From Phoronis australis (Eukaryota; Phoronida; Phoronidae): 64,000 bases of DNA. How positions within the stretch are numbered: position 1 is the stretch's first letter; the number at the start of each line of letters is the position of its first letter. This document shows, piece by piece, positions 13,161-27,400 of the stretch. The DNA lies in NCBI GenBank assembly GCA_002633005.1, contig NMRA01000312.1, positions 205,850 to 269,849 on the forward strand. The letters are read 5' to 3'. The position numbers were made by a program, and so were the translations under genes. The notes under the pieces were generated by a model, which was not told where the DNA came from, did not search any database, and was given only the letters and a program-made list of their open reading frames with translations.

Positions 13161-14782
13161 CGATTTGACTCCGGGCCCAGGTCATTTATTAGAGTTGGTA
13201 ACTTTAGAAGGAGCTCGTCGCACGATATATTCCACGTCTCTCGTCTTTATTATTATTGTAGTCGGTGGTCAGAAAATGCGCATCATAAGAATACTGATTT
13301 CGCACCATGACCAAATATTTTATATTCACAGAATTGAGCCTATGCTGTTATACAGTTATTTGTGCACTGATAGTACGAGTTAAAACCTCCCTTTCCCAAT
13401 CATCTTACATAACCCTTGCACACAACTTTCATGCGAACCTAACACGCTCAGCTAGGTTTTGGTTCACGGTTGAATCGCATGCATTATTTAGTAGACACTC
13501 GGCTCAGCTCTGGCTGACCGGCTGTCTGGTTCGCTGTTTAATTTCTGGGTGAGCTAATCACGCAAAGCGCAAACGACTAACTCTGTATAGTTGTATTCCG
13601 TAAATAGAAACGACGAAACTGTAGTAGAAACGTAATTGAAAACTTAGCTTCCACCATGTCTTTCTCCGCAGCTCTAAGGAGAAATTCAAAGTTAAAAACT
13701 GCTAGCTCACATAAATCATTTCTAAATTGAACCCAGCCGTAATTCGAAATCGATTTCATATCACGTCATAGAGGTCTGCACAACGAGGGCTAGTATGCGT
13801 AATATGGAAAATGCTAGGCGCCTTTTCCGACTGATGCTTTTCGGAGTTAGTAATTAAAACTTTACCATTTACAGTTCTTGATGGATGGGGATTTTTTCAT
13901 CAATCTTTATTACTGTAAATACTAGGCTTAGAAAAAACAACCATTTTACCGTTGTATGTTCAACACCCACAACTCATTTTCGCTAATAATCAATTTTACA
14001 TGCTCTTAACACACAGACATACTTCTACTGATCATGTCACAAAATGCCACTGTGGTTAGGAAGCAGGTTCATAGATTATGCTCATACCGTCATGGCTGAT
14101 ACTCCGGCGAACAGCCAATACACGCTCACACTGTGGAACCATAGATACCCTATGCACTTAGTTGTAGGTGTAAACGTTCAAACCGTACTCGCGACTAGTT
14201 TGCTGAGCCAGCATAGAATCAAAAAAGCTGCATTTTGTCCTGGTGTTTAGCTTGCTAAAAGAGAAAATAGAACTAGGTCTTATAATCTCTTAAAATCGGT
14301 CTCGTTCTATTCTTTACCGTGATAACATTATCCGTTACCAACTCAAGTCTCCAGCACAGAGGATACGAGCCATTTTCAAAATTGCGATTTTAGCGGTGTT
14401 GGCTAACTCCAATAAACTCCAAAGCGTTTTCGTTAGTCGCTGATGGTTCGGTAAATGTTGATATCGGAAGTGGAATCTTTTCACGGTAAGGAATGTTATG
14501 AGACTGGTTTTATGAGAGTAAGGTATAAGTCCTAACTTGATGTTCGTTTTTAGCCTGCTAAACACTGAGGGGAAGTGCAGCTTTAAATTTGTCATTTCAG
14601 TTGCATGTTGGTATTTTATTGAGGCCATACCTTGCGTTACAATTTCCGTACACGTGACTCCACCGGAAAATTATATGGCTGAGAAATGTAGGCAGCATCA
14701 CAAAATGTCAACGTTGCAACTCAGCAGGAGGTCTGGACAGTCTACGTGTGAATAAAAGCGTTGTCTGTGCGTCATATGATAC
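13161..14782. other. No gene seen
   Basis: Short open frames only, the longest 97 codons at 14335-14628 (-), without recognisable motifs or splice context. Confidence 0.45.
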
Positions 14783-15215
14783 CAGTGGCGGATCTAGAAA
14801 ACCATATGCATAAGGGGGGAGTCCGACATGCTGCCTCAGGGAATTGGGTAAAGCGCGGTCATATGTGTACTGGCGCTCCTAAAGCTGGCGGGAGCTCGGA
14901 GTATGTACCTTCTGTTCGGAAAGTCTGTGGACTAAAAAATAAAAAACGGGAACGCGAGCGCCCCGCCACCTGGGCTCCGAGCCCCCCCCCCCTTCTCCAC
15001 TACCGGTCCTAGTTATTTTTCCTCACGCTTCTTGCTGTTGCTGTTTCATTTTGCTTGTGGCAGCCAAGGGGGGGGGGCCCTTGGCCTCCCTTACATCCGC
15101 CTATGGATACTGTACTCGAAAGAGAAATCTGATGTAAAAATTTAAGGAAAGGCATTGCTATAAGACTTCTCAATAATCTTGGCCTGAGCAATGTCACCAG
15201 GCACGGATCCAGGCT
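14783..15215. repeat. Cluster of GTGGCGGATC-type element ends with G/C runs
   Basis: CCAGTGGCGGATCTAG at 14783 faces an inverted CATCCGCCTATGG at about 15095. Near 15204 another GCACGGATCCAGG end occurs. Between them lie a C run (about 14983) and a G run (about 15068). This arrangement, GGCGGATCCA ends next to poly-G/C, is typical of small non-autonomous DNA elements. The family was not identified. Confidence 0.5.
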
Positions 15216-16459
15216 CATGGCCAGAGGGGTCTGACAATGACTGAGCAGACATGGAGCACGTGATATTGATTTATTACTGCATTCAGTTACAGAGCTAAAT
15301 GAAGTTTGATTTCAGTCACCGTGCGTTCTTACCTGGCCTTAGTACATTTTGATTCTAAAGAGCTGGCGTTGAGTATGTATATAAAAATACTAGTCCTTAT
15401 CAATGGTTTCTGCGTGGGTAGGCCTACCCTACGGAAAATGTTAAAATATGTCATCTCTTTCTACTAAGCGTTAAGCTGGCATATGCAACAACGTATATGT
15501 AGGCTTATATGCGGGACCAGGATTTGGCGAAGGGATGGTTTACTTGGAATTGTTTGTCGAAGAATACCTGTTCCCTCTTTGGTCGTCACCTTATACTATT
15601 TATATTCTACATACTTTCAAGGATCCACGATTAAAAAGTAGCAATATAGTGGTTCCTATAATTTTCACCAACTGAAATTGATGTATTGCGATCCTCTCTG
15701 ATGCAACCACGATTAGCTTGTATTCTGAGTTTAGGATTAATTCTGAAATATAGGCTAAAAGTCTGATCTCATTGGCCCCGTGTTCTTTATACGACTAATT
15801 TGTTATTCCAATCGGTTTACTAAAAAGCCTGCTTTTAATTACTGAAACGAGACACGCCTAAGGCCGAGGAATTATTTGTACATGCTCTTCACAATCTCCT
15901 AGAAAATGTTGAATAGGTCAAGCCATTAAACTTAATTAGCACATCGGCGAGCCGGTATGGAGTGTCTACATTTAATGGTACTATGGGATGCTTGGGAGCC
16001 ATGGGCAAAACTTCCTTAATCAATGTGCATTACGACTGTGGTAGGTCTAATTGCGTTGGCAGGGACTCGTTATTCTTCATTGTGAAATCTTTAAAGACAA
16101 GCGAGTGGCAGCCATCCATAGGGCATTTCACGAAAAGGCGTTCGATCGTATCGATCACGTAACCCGAAGTCTCTTCGTCGCAGGGGCGAAACCTATATCA
16201 GGAGTGTGCGAGTGTAACACAGCCCCAGAAATTGCTGATCTGTACGGTTAGTGGGTACTTTTAGCAAATAGGAACGGACATAATAACAAAAAACAACGCT
16301 TTGACGATGATGGAAAATTTGATTCGATGGCCATTTTAGCACGGATAGCGAGAGAAGATTGATGTCAATAGCAGGAGGGAGGAGCGTGATAACCAACAGG
16401 AAGCAGAGTTTGCAGAGCAACGGTCTTCTCACACGTGCCCATTTCAATGCATTCCATTT
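15216..16459. other. No gene seen
   Basis: No supported exon, RNA gene or strong repeat. Overlapping short open frames at 15962-16447 carry no recognisable domain. Confidence 0.45.
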
Positions 16460-16574
16460 GCCTTTGCCTGTCTCTGCAGGGAGGGGGGGGGGGTATTTAG
16501 GGTCTCCGAGGTAGACTGCATGCCTTTGCCTGTCTCTGCAGGGGGATATTTAGGGTCTTCGAGGTAGACTGCAT
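16460..16574. repeat. Two-copy tandem duplication
   Basis: Two adjacent copies share GCCTTTGCCTGTCTCTGCAG, TATTTAGGGTCT and CGAGGTAGACTGCAT. The first (16460-16521) has an expanded G run, and the second (16522-16574) has five Gs. The difference lies mainly in the homopolymer. Confidence 0.85.
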
Positions 16575-19500
16575 TGCATAGGAATTAAACTGCTGTGTAT
16601 CGACTAAGTGCAAAAGGGCTATGTACTACACAGTTGATTAAAAGAGCTATTTACTACTTCCGGAAATTATCAGGAATTTGAAAACGTAGTAGCCCTTACT
16701 CCCTCGTTTGAGGGGTCGAACAGTTGCTGACAAATTACAATGACTAACAAATATTGGTATCAACTAAAGCTGCAAATTATTCTCTGCGGAAGAGGACACT
16801 GAACACACTTTTTGTGACTTCACCCAAAGGCTCTGCTACACCTATTATGCATGATTAGGCTTCACCTGAGACATAATAGCATTACTCAGTTTAGTAACAT
16901 TTTAAGATGTAACAACCTCCTTCTTGCCGTTGCATGCGCATATAGCTGCACGTGACTTTCTCCGTACAAGCACGTCATATGCGAATTCCTCTTTTATTCA
17001 AACGAAGGTAGAGTTCATTTGCTATACGGTTGAATAGTTCAGAGTGTTGTTCGCTCATTTGTTCAGTATTGATTTTTTTCCTTGAAATGAAGCACCTTAA
17101 GTAAGACTTAAACTTCGTACGTTATTTAATTTATTCATTGCATGGATAGCTATGACGTATAGAAGAAGGGGAATCGGGTAAGTAAGCCGTAGCGCGGCTT
17201 GATAATGAAGGTTGGTAGACGGTCCTTGTCGTTATTTTACCGCTATGTGAACAGGTGCTGTGAATGAACGAGGTTTGGTAATTGAAAGGCATTTGCGGAT
17301 CGACAGATTGGTCGAGTCTGTTTTAGATAAAATTTCGCAAGCATGCAAGGTGCACGCTTGATGTCAACGAAACACTGAGCATAAACAGTTGCGTGGTGAA
17401 AAAGTCTCTATATATGTAGACCTCAGCAACGCTGCCTCATTGATACGACTCCTCGTCAGATGCAGAATGGTTGCTGGCTGAGTAGTGTAATGAATGACGA
17501 GAAGAGAATTAATCCTCAGTCTTGGTGTGGTTTTGTTTCGGAGAACCTCGGATGAGTTGCCTCGTTTCTCTCCGATGACAACCTCAATACTTAAGATTGG
17601 CTCCATTATTGAGCCGAAAAACGGTTTAGGGAGCCTCCAAGTGCTAACATGCAGCGGCCAGTAGTGTTTGAAAAAACTCCTTCATGACAAGGTTAAATGC
17701 CTCGTGCAAGAATTATGAAGTGCTGGGATTGCAACAGTGCTGCTGATGTTACATGTACGATTAATATTCTTATCTTAATCAGATTCTTTTTTAATGTTTC
17801 ATAATCCGAATATGCAACCGGCCCAGCGAGCCTGATGGCTGTGGATATTTACTTGCAATTAACATTTAATTTACTATTTTTGTTACCCAAGATTGCCCGG
17901 TACTCCCAGAATTTTGATGACGACAAAGTAATCAAGTACCGAGAGCCAGCAGTAGTTTTGTTCAACTTTGTGAACATTATAATGTTATAAGGCAATGGTT
18001 GAAATTGGACGCTGGAAAATTCTCACCTCAGAACACCCTCAATAGCGTCACGAACACCAATTTTGTTTTCGATTTGAAAAGTTACAAGTTTCCAATGTGT
18101 AGGATTAGTATTCTAATGCGGTTAGTCAAGACACCTTAGTTTTCAACAGCCACGTAAACGAATATGATTTATGCAGTGGTGTTTTTTTCCAGTAGAAAGG
18201 AATGTAAACACCAATAATTTGTAATAAGAATTAGGATACCGACGTAGTTGGTTTAAGTTCCGAACTGTGTTAGGGAGTGGAGGTGAACTTTTATGTTCAC
18301 CATGTGTTGAGATAAAACGAGGATGACTTGTCATTTTTATTCTTCTTTTCGAAAGTTCATGTTTGCGTGTTTCTCTTGCTTGTATTTGTCCGGTTAGTAG
18401 TCGTATGATAAAACACACATGCTAATGCAGATTCATATCGTAAACAAAATTTTGGAATTGATTTATCGTGGTCCGTGGTTTGATGTTTCACTCGAAGGAA
18501 ACTAGGAAGGGAGTGGTACGAAAGAAAAATACAGTTTGAGGGAGGAATTTGGACACGGGGCCAAACGAAATAATGTCCTTGATAAAAGAACGTTGATGGT
18601 GAGAGGGTATGGTAGACAAGGAATTAAAGGAAACGCACTCAAGAATAGACAATTCGTTGTAATTTGTTTGTTACCTATGTTCCATCGAGTCCATTTCCAG
18701 ACTTTCATTTGCGTCATTTTTACCGCCAGCCAGGGGCAGAACCCCCGTCGAGAATATCGTGTTAATAATTCACATGCATCGCAAATCTGGGTTTACACTT
18801 GTAAACAAGTACTTTTAAAACCGCACTGTTCTCATTTGCAGAAGTGTTCTTGGCTATCTCATCTGAGCTTAATTCTACTCAAGTGCTCTATGCCGGGTTT
18901 ATTGTCCTTTTTTCCCTAACTCAGACACGCTTTGAACAAATTTGATACTTCTCCAGAGTGTTCGTTTTTGACACGAGTTAAGTGTGTAATGACAAGTTTT
19001 TAGGCTTACGTAACAATGCATGGACCTTAAATTTTCAAATGTTCTCCTTTGTCAAAAAATACAAATGAGTGTTGCATTAAAACCTGAAAGTAGAGATTTT
19101 GCTGATTTCTATTCTGGAATCAATTTTCCCTAAATTGATTAATGAACACAACAACGTTAATGTTTTGTACGAAATAATTAAAGATAAACAAAAGGAAATC
19201 GCCAATACACAGCTAATACTGTCTGTTGTGACGTCAGGCGGCGGCAAAAAGCGCGAGCACATTACTAGGGAACAAAAGGTACCCAACACAAACAGGTTTT
19301 AACAAGGAAATCTCTTTTGCCGTACTGTGTGGCGCAGTTCAAGCTTGAAAATCACACACGATTAGCTTTGAGTCATTGCTCAAGCGAATAGACAATTGAA
19401 TTTTTATATCATATGAATTTGTATATTATGCGGACGCGTGAAGTTGGTTATATAAATTAGCTCGCTTAGCACTGCAGATTCATCGATAAATAGCATAAAG

Positions 19501-21505
19501 AAAATGGTTGTGGCATATTTGCTTAATAACATCGTTTTGAAGATTTCTATGGCTGGGTTATTGATCGCTGTACCTGTTAAAACCCGGTGTCGTGCGTAGT
19601 ATTAAGTCGACGTTTAAAGCGCATGGAGGTAAGGATTTTCTGTGCAGAGCGTAGAAGCTTTTCACGGTGATAGCAAACAGGGACGAGCACTTTTTGTCAT
19701 AGTGTAAATAAGCTCTATATTGAACAGACGCTTTTTACTGTATTCACCTTTACCACGTACCTAAACCATGAATAAGAAAAACAGACTCGAGAATGCACGT
19801 GTGTTTTTACACATGTAAACTACAACTATGACATTCGTCCAATTGAACGAGATCGATTATTTCGCCTTCAACGGCAATTTAACGCCATGGCATTTAAATG
19901 AAGCAGCTACCAGTTGAACTTTTTGTAAGAAGCAGATGAACTACGTAATGCTAAAATGCTAATCACGCATTTTCTACGTATCGAATTCGGCCGCAATTAG
20001 CTATTTAATGCCGACTTTACCTACAAGAATAGTCTTCATCTCTAAGGACGTTTCGTGAAATTTATGTATTTCGTTTTCGAATTCTGGCGGGTAAGCGCAT
20101 TGAGACTTTACCTGTATTATTCCATGTTGTTAGACATTTGCTTATTTGTCTTGAAGATGTCAAGTTTTTCTAATTTGACTGAATGAGCTCGAGTTAGAGC
20201 CTCTTTGTAGCCAAACTTTGCTTTAAAGAGAATATTTTCAGTAGTTGTAAATTATATATTGGTGTAAGCTACTGAAAGTGAAACCGAAGAAATTGTCCCT
20301 AGAATTACCTCTCCAACTAAAATCATTTAGGAGCTCCAGCTGTTTTTGTCCTGTGCTTGATTAATTTTCGAAGCCAAGTAACTGTATGAACCAGGTCGCA
20401 TGATACCTGTCATTTGAATATGCCGTTTGTTCAGCTGGACCAGATAACAATGACAAAAATTGGTATAAATGGTTAACAATGTGGCCTCTTTGATAGCATT
20501 CGAAATATTTGTATTTGTATTTTTTCTGTCGTATTCTTGCTCCCGATGAATGTGCGGTTATTTCTTACAATTGTATTCGAGTAAGGCAACAAATAATATC
20601 TTTGAGAGAATTCGTTTATGCCAAGAAATTTGATATTGCCTGATGTTATGAACGACATATTACCTGTTATTATCTATAACGTTAGGTTCGACACAGTTTC
20701 TCCGTCATCGGCTCTCTCTTGGGGATCATAAACAATTAGTTGACCTGCGTCCTGGTGTTACATCTCCCCTGGGGGTAAGACGTCTTTAGTTAACGAGTGC
20801 TCTGTCATTATACTACCTGCAGTGCAACACAGCTTCCATGAAAAGTGTTATGGTTATCACATGACTCTTTAGAAGCGTTATTTTGATAACATTTATTCTT
20901 TGCTCTAAACTTATGGCCTATGGTCGTTTAAAACGATGAAAATGACAATCAAGTACTGGTTTTATCTTTCACATATAGCTAGTGTATTAGCCTGAAATTT
21001 TACTCCGTACACAACTTTCTTCTATGTAACTAACTTCTTGATATTTAATTTCAACGAAATTTCGGTTGGGTGGTAATGCGACAACGCAGACTACGTGAGA
21101 GTATAACCTGTGAGTGAAGTTTTGAAGAGAAGCAACTGGTTTTAAGGGCGAGAAACGCGTTTAGGTGTTAATTATGGAATTCATGGGTAGGCAGACTTCT
21201 TGAAGCTATTAACATTGACCATACCTATAAAACAATAACACCCGTTATGTTTTCTACGACTCTATTAGAATTCCAGACTCCCCACAAAGGCTTCCAGTCA
21301 CAGCTAACTGAATTTGGGCCACTGAACTCATCAGCTAGTGTAAAATAGTAAAAATAACTGTCTCTGTCCCACTAGACCATCAGCCCAGATTTACACGGTT
21401 TGGGTTCATGAATTGACCTCGCTGCGCAGAAAGAATAAAAGAAACTAGTGTGAAACCGCTCATCCCACACCGTTTCACAATGTAACTCTGGCATGCATTT
21501 ATCCG
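16575..21505. other. No gene seen
   Basis: AT-rich sequence. The longest frame (18536-18919, 127 codons, +) has no domain, no splice context and no compositional sign of coding. I see no structured repeat here. Confidence 0.45.
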
Positions 21506-21977
21506 CACCCGTTCCAAACGCCGTAACTCCATTTAAGAGTCTATTAAATGCAAGCCGGTACATGCTTGCAGCTCACTGTAATGTATTACTGCAATACATT
21601 ATACACCGTAACACTCTTCAACGAGCCCCGGCTACATGCATGTTACAGTGGGCTCCAGGATCAAGTCGATTTTAACTCTTGTTGCCAAGATTTTCGCTTA
21701 CATTCAGCTTCGAGACTAGCGGCAATAATCTGTATTTCGCGCCGAATTTACAAAATGGCCGCCTCAGATGAAAGTACAGCTGTCTCAGAACTCTCAGGTC
21801 TCGCGACTTCACACTTGTTCTCGTTGCTCAGAGAAAAGGCCTTCTCATTGTGGGCTTGTTGAAGAGTGTTACAGTGTATAAAGTATTTGTAGCAGTATAT
21901 TACAGTGAATTACAAGCATGTAACGGCTTGTATTTAATAGACTCTTGAATGGAGTTACGGCGTTTAGAACGAGTGCA
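21506..21977. mobile_element. Foldback element with arms of about 120 bp
   Basis: The left arm (21506-21627) and right arm (21852-21977) are inverted repeats sharing AAACGCCGTAACTCCAT, AGAGTCTATTAAAT, ACATGCTTG and TAACACTCTTCAAC. The 225-bp centre carries CAAAATGGCCGCCTCAG and a CTCGCGACTTCACACTTG segment. The open frames across it (21493-21862) are by-products of the repeat. It is a non-coding, non-autonomous element of unknown superfamily. Confidence 0.8.
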
Positions 21978-24319
21978 CATTTATAGATTTTTACGACTGC
22001 CGCTCGGTGCATTTGTTTCACATGGGCTACGAGGTCGAGCCGTGTATCCGGCTAAGGTCAACAAGAGCTGTTATAGGTCTACTCCGGCCGGTTGCGACTT
22101 AGACGAAACGGAATACGTGTGTGGCTCTAATCAAAGCCGGTGTAAAACGCCAAGGGCTGATCTCCTGAGCCAGTGTATGTGAGAAAAAGAGGCGATGGCG
22201 GAAGGATATTGAGCAGTAACCCTCACCCCCAAAATAAGTATTTAGCTGGAATGAAATTCATTTTGAGCGTTGAATTGCAGTGTGAGATGGTGAGTTGAAC
22301 ATGTCCAGCAATGTCGAGGGTGCTCGTGTAGACAGCCATGTTGATTTGCATTCCACTCTCGTCTTCCATAAACGGATTATCAATTTTCATGATTATTTTG
22401 GTTGATTTTAACCGTAAACTTAAAACACTTTTCAAAAGGCTTGTAATCGTGTCTTCAGTTTTTGTAACCGATTGAATTCCTCGCTGAGTCTCAAAAAATT
22501 CAAACGATCTCGGATTAACTTCAAAACGCCCTTTCCTAAGTTGCCAAAGCCGCTAAAAACCCAATAACTTGTGAAAAACAGTAGCTAATCTATGCATTTT
22601 GGGGAGGTGTAAGTTTTACCAGAGAACTGCGTTTTCAGACATCATGTCTAAACCTTAAAAATACTTACATGCCGCGCAAAGCGATGTCAGCTTTGAGGTA
22701 AAAACAATTCAGCATTTGACCAGCTCAAACATAATGGTGGAGTTCTAGAGACATCTGGTGGCAGATCTACTCTCCGTTTGTTTCATTGTTTCGGAATGTG
22801 AAAAATTAAATTTCATCGTTTTCATGGTTGACAATAGGCGAGTCAACCACGTTAGTTAACCAGAAGTGTAATGAAGAGAGTTATCTATATAGTAACATGT
22901 AGACTTCAGTTAGGCGATCAATATCCAAGTTAAAACACACCAGCATGTTTGCGTGCATCGGGAATGCAACCATGAACATTCTTGTTCAACACTGTAATAC
23001 TTCTTCTGAAGATTGACTTCTTGTTTGTATAGGATAATGTCTTGAACCTCTTACGGAACTGGCATCTACGTCTGACCAAGAACCGTGATCGTTTTGAATT
23101 CTACAGATTGAAATCGCGGTGCAACCGGTGGCTAGAAAAATCGTATCGATCGCTAAATAACAGACGAGCCGGATCTCAATATTACATCGCATATCGCTCA
23201 ACACCAGTCATTCTGTAGTAAACATTGGTAGTTTGTTTTCCAATCGAATTATTGTGTTGAAGACCTTAACATTTGGAACTGAATAACATTTCGTGTTTTT
23301 AGGAGTAAACACTTGAATTGTATATTAAATGCATGCAGAGAAGTCGGTGTGCAACCCGTGTGTATTAATTGACTAATTTTGACTTTTTTTGACAATTGGC
23401 ACGAAAAGGGAATTTCTAAATCAAATCTTGGAGATTCATTCCATATGCAATCCTTTTCTTTCTATCATTCTTAAAACGACCACTTTGCAAGGAATTAAAC
23501 TGGAAGAGGCCCCCTTTCGTGAGCAATCAAGATCTGGTCGCGAAAAGAGCACCCGAGCGGCACTTACCGTGTGCACGTTCTACGGGAATACCATGTATTC
23601 TTTCAGGAGTGAATTCTTAGGCAGCGGTCTACCGCTATGACGTACGTACGTGTGACAATTAAATCACGAGTTAGAGACTATAAACCTGTGTTCCGTCAAG
23701 AAAGCGAACTTTTGATTTAGACCAGTTAACAATAAAAATTGTCTTGACGTGTCCCTTACTAAGGTGAGAAGCGATTTCTGGGTTAGCGGCAAAGAACTAT
23801 AGCAAATCTTTAATCATTCAGGCCATGCTCGGCGTTTAAAATGAGACGCCGTGACAAGCCAACTAGTAGTGCACGAGACCACGGTTCTGTCGAAGCCTTG
23901 AAGTCATATTTGACTAAGCCCCCGATGGTGTGCCGTCCATGCTAAGGCACAGTTTAATGCCAATTTCATCATGGTATGTGGTGTAAATCAAATGTGGGTT
24001 TTTATGATGGAACACAGATTTATAGGCGCTTTAAATAATATATGATGTTGTTCGATTATTCACTGTTGATCGGATAGGGTAACAGCACACTGCATGTGTT
24101 AAGAATTACTACCGAATTGTTTACTTTTCAGCGGATATTGATATCGTCTAATGGATGGTGTTTATGTTTACACCTTTCGAAAATGTGCACTAAATTAGCG
24201 ATTCACTTGGGAGAATGGCAATATTTCACAAAAGAAATCCCACGAGTATGCATCGAATTTTTGTTGTGATAAACGCTATTACTTATAAAGTACATTTCTG
24301 AAAAGTTGTTTATGACATG
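21978..24319. other. No gene seen
   Basis: No supported exon or strong repeat. The open frame at 23389-23640 (+) has no recognisable features. Confidence 0.45.
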
Positions 24320-24462
24320 AGCGGCACGGCATTGAAAAAGAGGGGGACTATAGACCCCCAGCCCCCCTGTGGTGCGCCGCCCATAAACCATGTGCGGCGC
24401 ACCACCGAAAAAAGTGGGGAGACTATAGCCCCCAGCCCCCTATGGTGCGCCGCCCATGTATG
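24320..24462. repeat. Two tandem GGCGGCGCACCA units
   Basis: Two units of about 70 bp lie head to tail. Each has GACTATAG, CCCCCAGCCCCC and TGGTGCGCCGCCCAT, and the unit is itself partly palindromic (GGGCGGCGCACCA and TGGTGCGCCGCCC). The same unit recurs at 52003-52053, 57036-57179 and, divergently, 44485-44545. It produces repeated peptides in the minus-strand frames, which are not genes. Confidence 0.8.
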
Positions 24463-27400
24463 AACCCGCCTTCCGTCAAAAACAAGTTTTGGATTAGTCA
24501 ACTAAGTGTCATACAACTGTCTGTTGATTCTAATTCCAAGTTAAACAGTTGTATTTAGAAAATGATTATCTTCCACTCATTGTTTGTGTAAAGTTTTACA
24601 TGACTTCACTGTGTAAACTAATTTACTTTTTGAGTATTAAAATGTGGTGGACCTGTACAATGCGCGTATGCAATGCTTAGTCAGAGAGTTAGGTTATGTA
24701 GGACCCTAGAAAAATGTCCAGTTGGGAACAGCACAGCTCAGAAATGTCGAACGGATTCCTCACTAATTCAGCCACTTGGCTTCATACAGTCTTCTATGAA
24801 TTGCTGCTGAATTATTTTTTAAAATGTTCCGCTTTTGTATGAAAGGTAATTAAAAAGTTGAAGTCGTATATTAAAACGAAAAAGAAATGATATTTTAGAC
24901 AACTGTAACAGCATTTTTGAGATCACGACGATTACAGCAAATGTTTCTGATAACCGTTATTTTGCTATCAGTGGACCTTTCTTTTGCTAAATTTTACTAA
25001 AATAGAACCCAATTATTAACAGATTGGTAAATAGTCAACAATCAAATTCCATGCTTTTTTGATTCAGAAAACACAAACTTTTGTTAAAATCTATAGTTTA
25101 GTAGATAGTTGGCTTACTACTCCGACTAGCCAATGAAGTCCAACATAACCTGAAATGAAAGCCTCTGAAGGACTCCTTCTCTGTATAAACTGTATCAGGT
25201 GTTAAGGAAACCTTATACCTCAGGTGTACAATAGGTAAACTGTACACGCCAAAAGTGGAACAACTAGTGTATTGCGGACTAGTATGCATAGAGCACCAAT
25301 AATAACATACATAAAAACTGGTTTCAAGCTGTTCCTAATGTAGGTGAAAAGTAAGGCCAGTGCTCCTGAAGAAGTGTGAGATCGTCATCGCTCAAGATTA
25401 TACTCAGTAAGGTAATTTGACACGGCGTGTCATTTTATGCGCAGAGCGTGGGCCAGGCAAGTAACAGGTTTTCTGAGTAAAGAACAAATTGATGCCAAGT
25501 TTTATTTGTATAGTTAAATGGTCTAAATAAAAAAGTTGTTTAGGAAGGTGAATTTTAAACCGCTTTTAGTCATGGTGTGAAGCGTGTTTCCATTCCGATG
25601 TCGCTCATACCCATCTTGTTTGTTGAAGAACTTCTCGATCGTATTATTCTGTAAAAAATGCATGGAAACATCTTGATTTATAAATCTAGACCTTTCAAAT
25701 TTTGAATACTGTTTCTTTCCGAGATACCACCCTCACTTGAGAGCTTAGGTAACGAATAATAAAGGAATTGAGCAGGCAATCTCGGGGGATTTGTAACGTG
25801 TACTAGAGGAGCAGAATTACACACGCAACCTTTATAAAACAAATCAAGGAATTAAGCTGTTAGCCAAATTATTTATTCTCGGCAAGAAAAATGCTGCTCA
25901 ATGAAACATCAGTGTAATTATTTTATCTCGTCAAAACCGTGGTGCTGGTTCAGAGTATTAGTTGGTCTAAACTGAAATCAACGAGCATTTAATTGACATC
26001 AAAATCTAAAAAATATTCCGAGATCAATTGATGCTGACGTCATCAGCTGAACTTTTCTTGGCAGTGTATCTCATTCGCCAGCCATTTTGTTGTGCAACTT
26101 ATGAAGACGATAAAGTTGAATTCTTCCAAGTATCAAATACCGATTATCAAATGCAAGTTTATCGTAGAGCTGTATTTTTAGCGTAATTATTTTTTGTGAT
26201 AATTGGGTAGCGCAGGAACACACACCGTTGGGTATTCGTGGTTTCAAAGAAACGAGGACGCATTAACTCTTTCTTTACAAACTCTGCATGTCGCAATTAT
26301 CATTGACACAGAATGCAAATTCTTTTGTACCCCAGATACTAGAAAGTTTTATAAGACAGAGACTGTCTTCAGAGAGTTAGTTGTATTGCCACTGGATCAA
26401 GGCTCAACAAAACGTCTTTATGCTGTTGTCTTTGTTCTACCGATCAATGTGCTCAATTACGAATAGTTTCTGACAAGGATCTCCCCGTATTAAAAAAATA
26501 TCACATTGAATTATTCCTGGATGTACTGGGAACGCATTCTTTATTGAAAATAGTGCTCGTCCTTCGAGAATGTTTCGTGTTAGTGACTTTTAAAAGATTT
26601 GATTTTTTATAAGTTGTCAACATCGGTCCTGGCGTCCTCGTCATGTCTGAGTTTTGAATGGGAAGTTTTGTTCCACAATCTAAACGTTGGTGCAATACGA
26701 ATTTTTACACATGGAAAGTTTCGGGCTTGAAACACCGATTGTAACAATCAAACCCGAGTCACATTTAGCACCGGAAGTTAAGTGAGCGGTTAAAAATAAA
26801 AAAGTGTATGCAAGGGTGTTTGTATCAGTATCTTGGAATAGCCGCGAAATGCTAACGCCTGCACGTGATCAAAGATTGACATAGGAAACTCACTGCGTCA
26901 CTTCCGACATGGAAATGTTCATCGTGAACATGTTTGCTGCGAAGCAAACACAAAGTGGAAACAGGTGGAAGCGGAAATAAATATAGGAAAACACAAACTT
27001 TCGTGTTCACAATTGAAAGCTATGTAGCCAGATAACTCAAAGCTGTTTTGTACATTGAGTACTTGATAGCCTACTCCATGAAACAAAGGTGTACACCTTG
27101 CTTTAGGCTTGAGAGGACGTGTCAAATGTACTTGAAAGGTCTATAAACGTGTGTACTGAAATCAATTATTGCTATTGTAATAGTATAGCTTTTACATACG
27201 AAATGTAGTTTAGTATCTGCTGTGGTGGTCGAGAGTTTAATATCTGCCTGTCGAGGCTATTAGAGGAAATAAATCAATTTAATCTAACCTTTAATCCGAC
27301 ATTAAACGCGCGAAGTGGATCCGTGCTTAAGCTTTGCATTGTGCTGCTGCTCATCTTGGGTGGTGAGTTTTGTATCCATGTATTAAACAGGCGTTATGTA

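Noticed and set aside
18536-18919. 127-codon frame (+)
   Set aside because: No recognisable motif, no splice context and a composition like the surrounding non-coding DNA.
19099-19302. Lys/Glu-rich 67-codon frame resembling a coiled coil
   Set aside because: No acceptor or donor in a consistent phase and no partner exon; the resemblance is compositional only.
24203-24501. Two minus-strand frames with repeated GGAPQGG-like peptides
   Set aside because: They are translations of the tandem GGCGGCGCACCA units.
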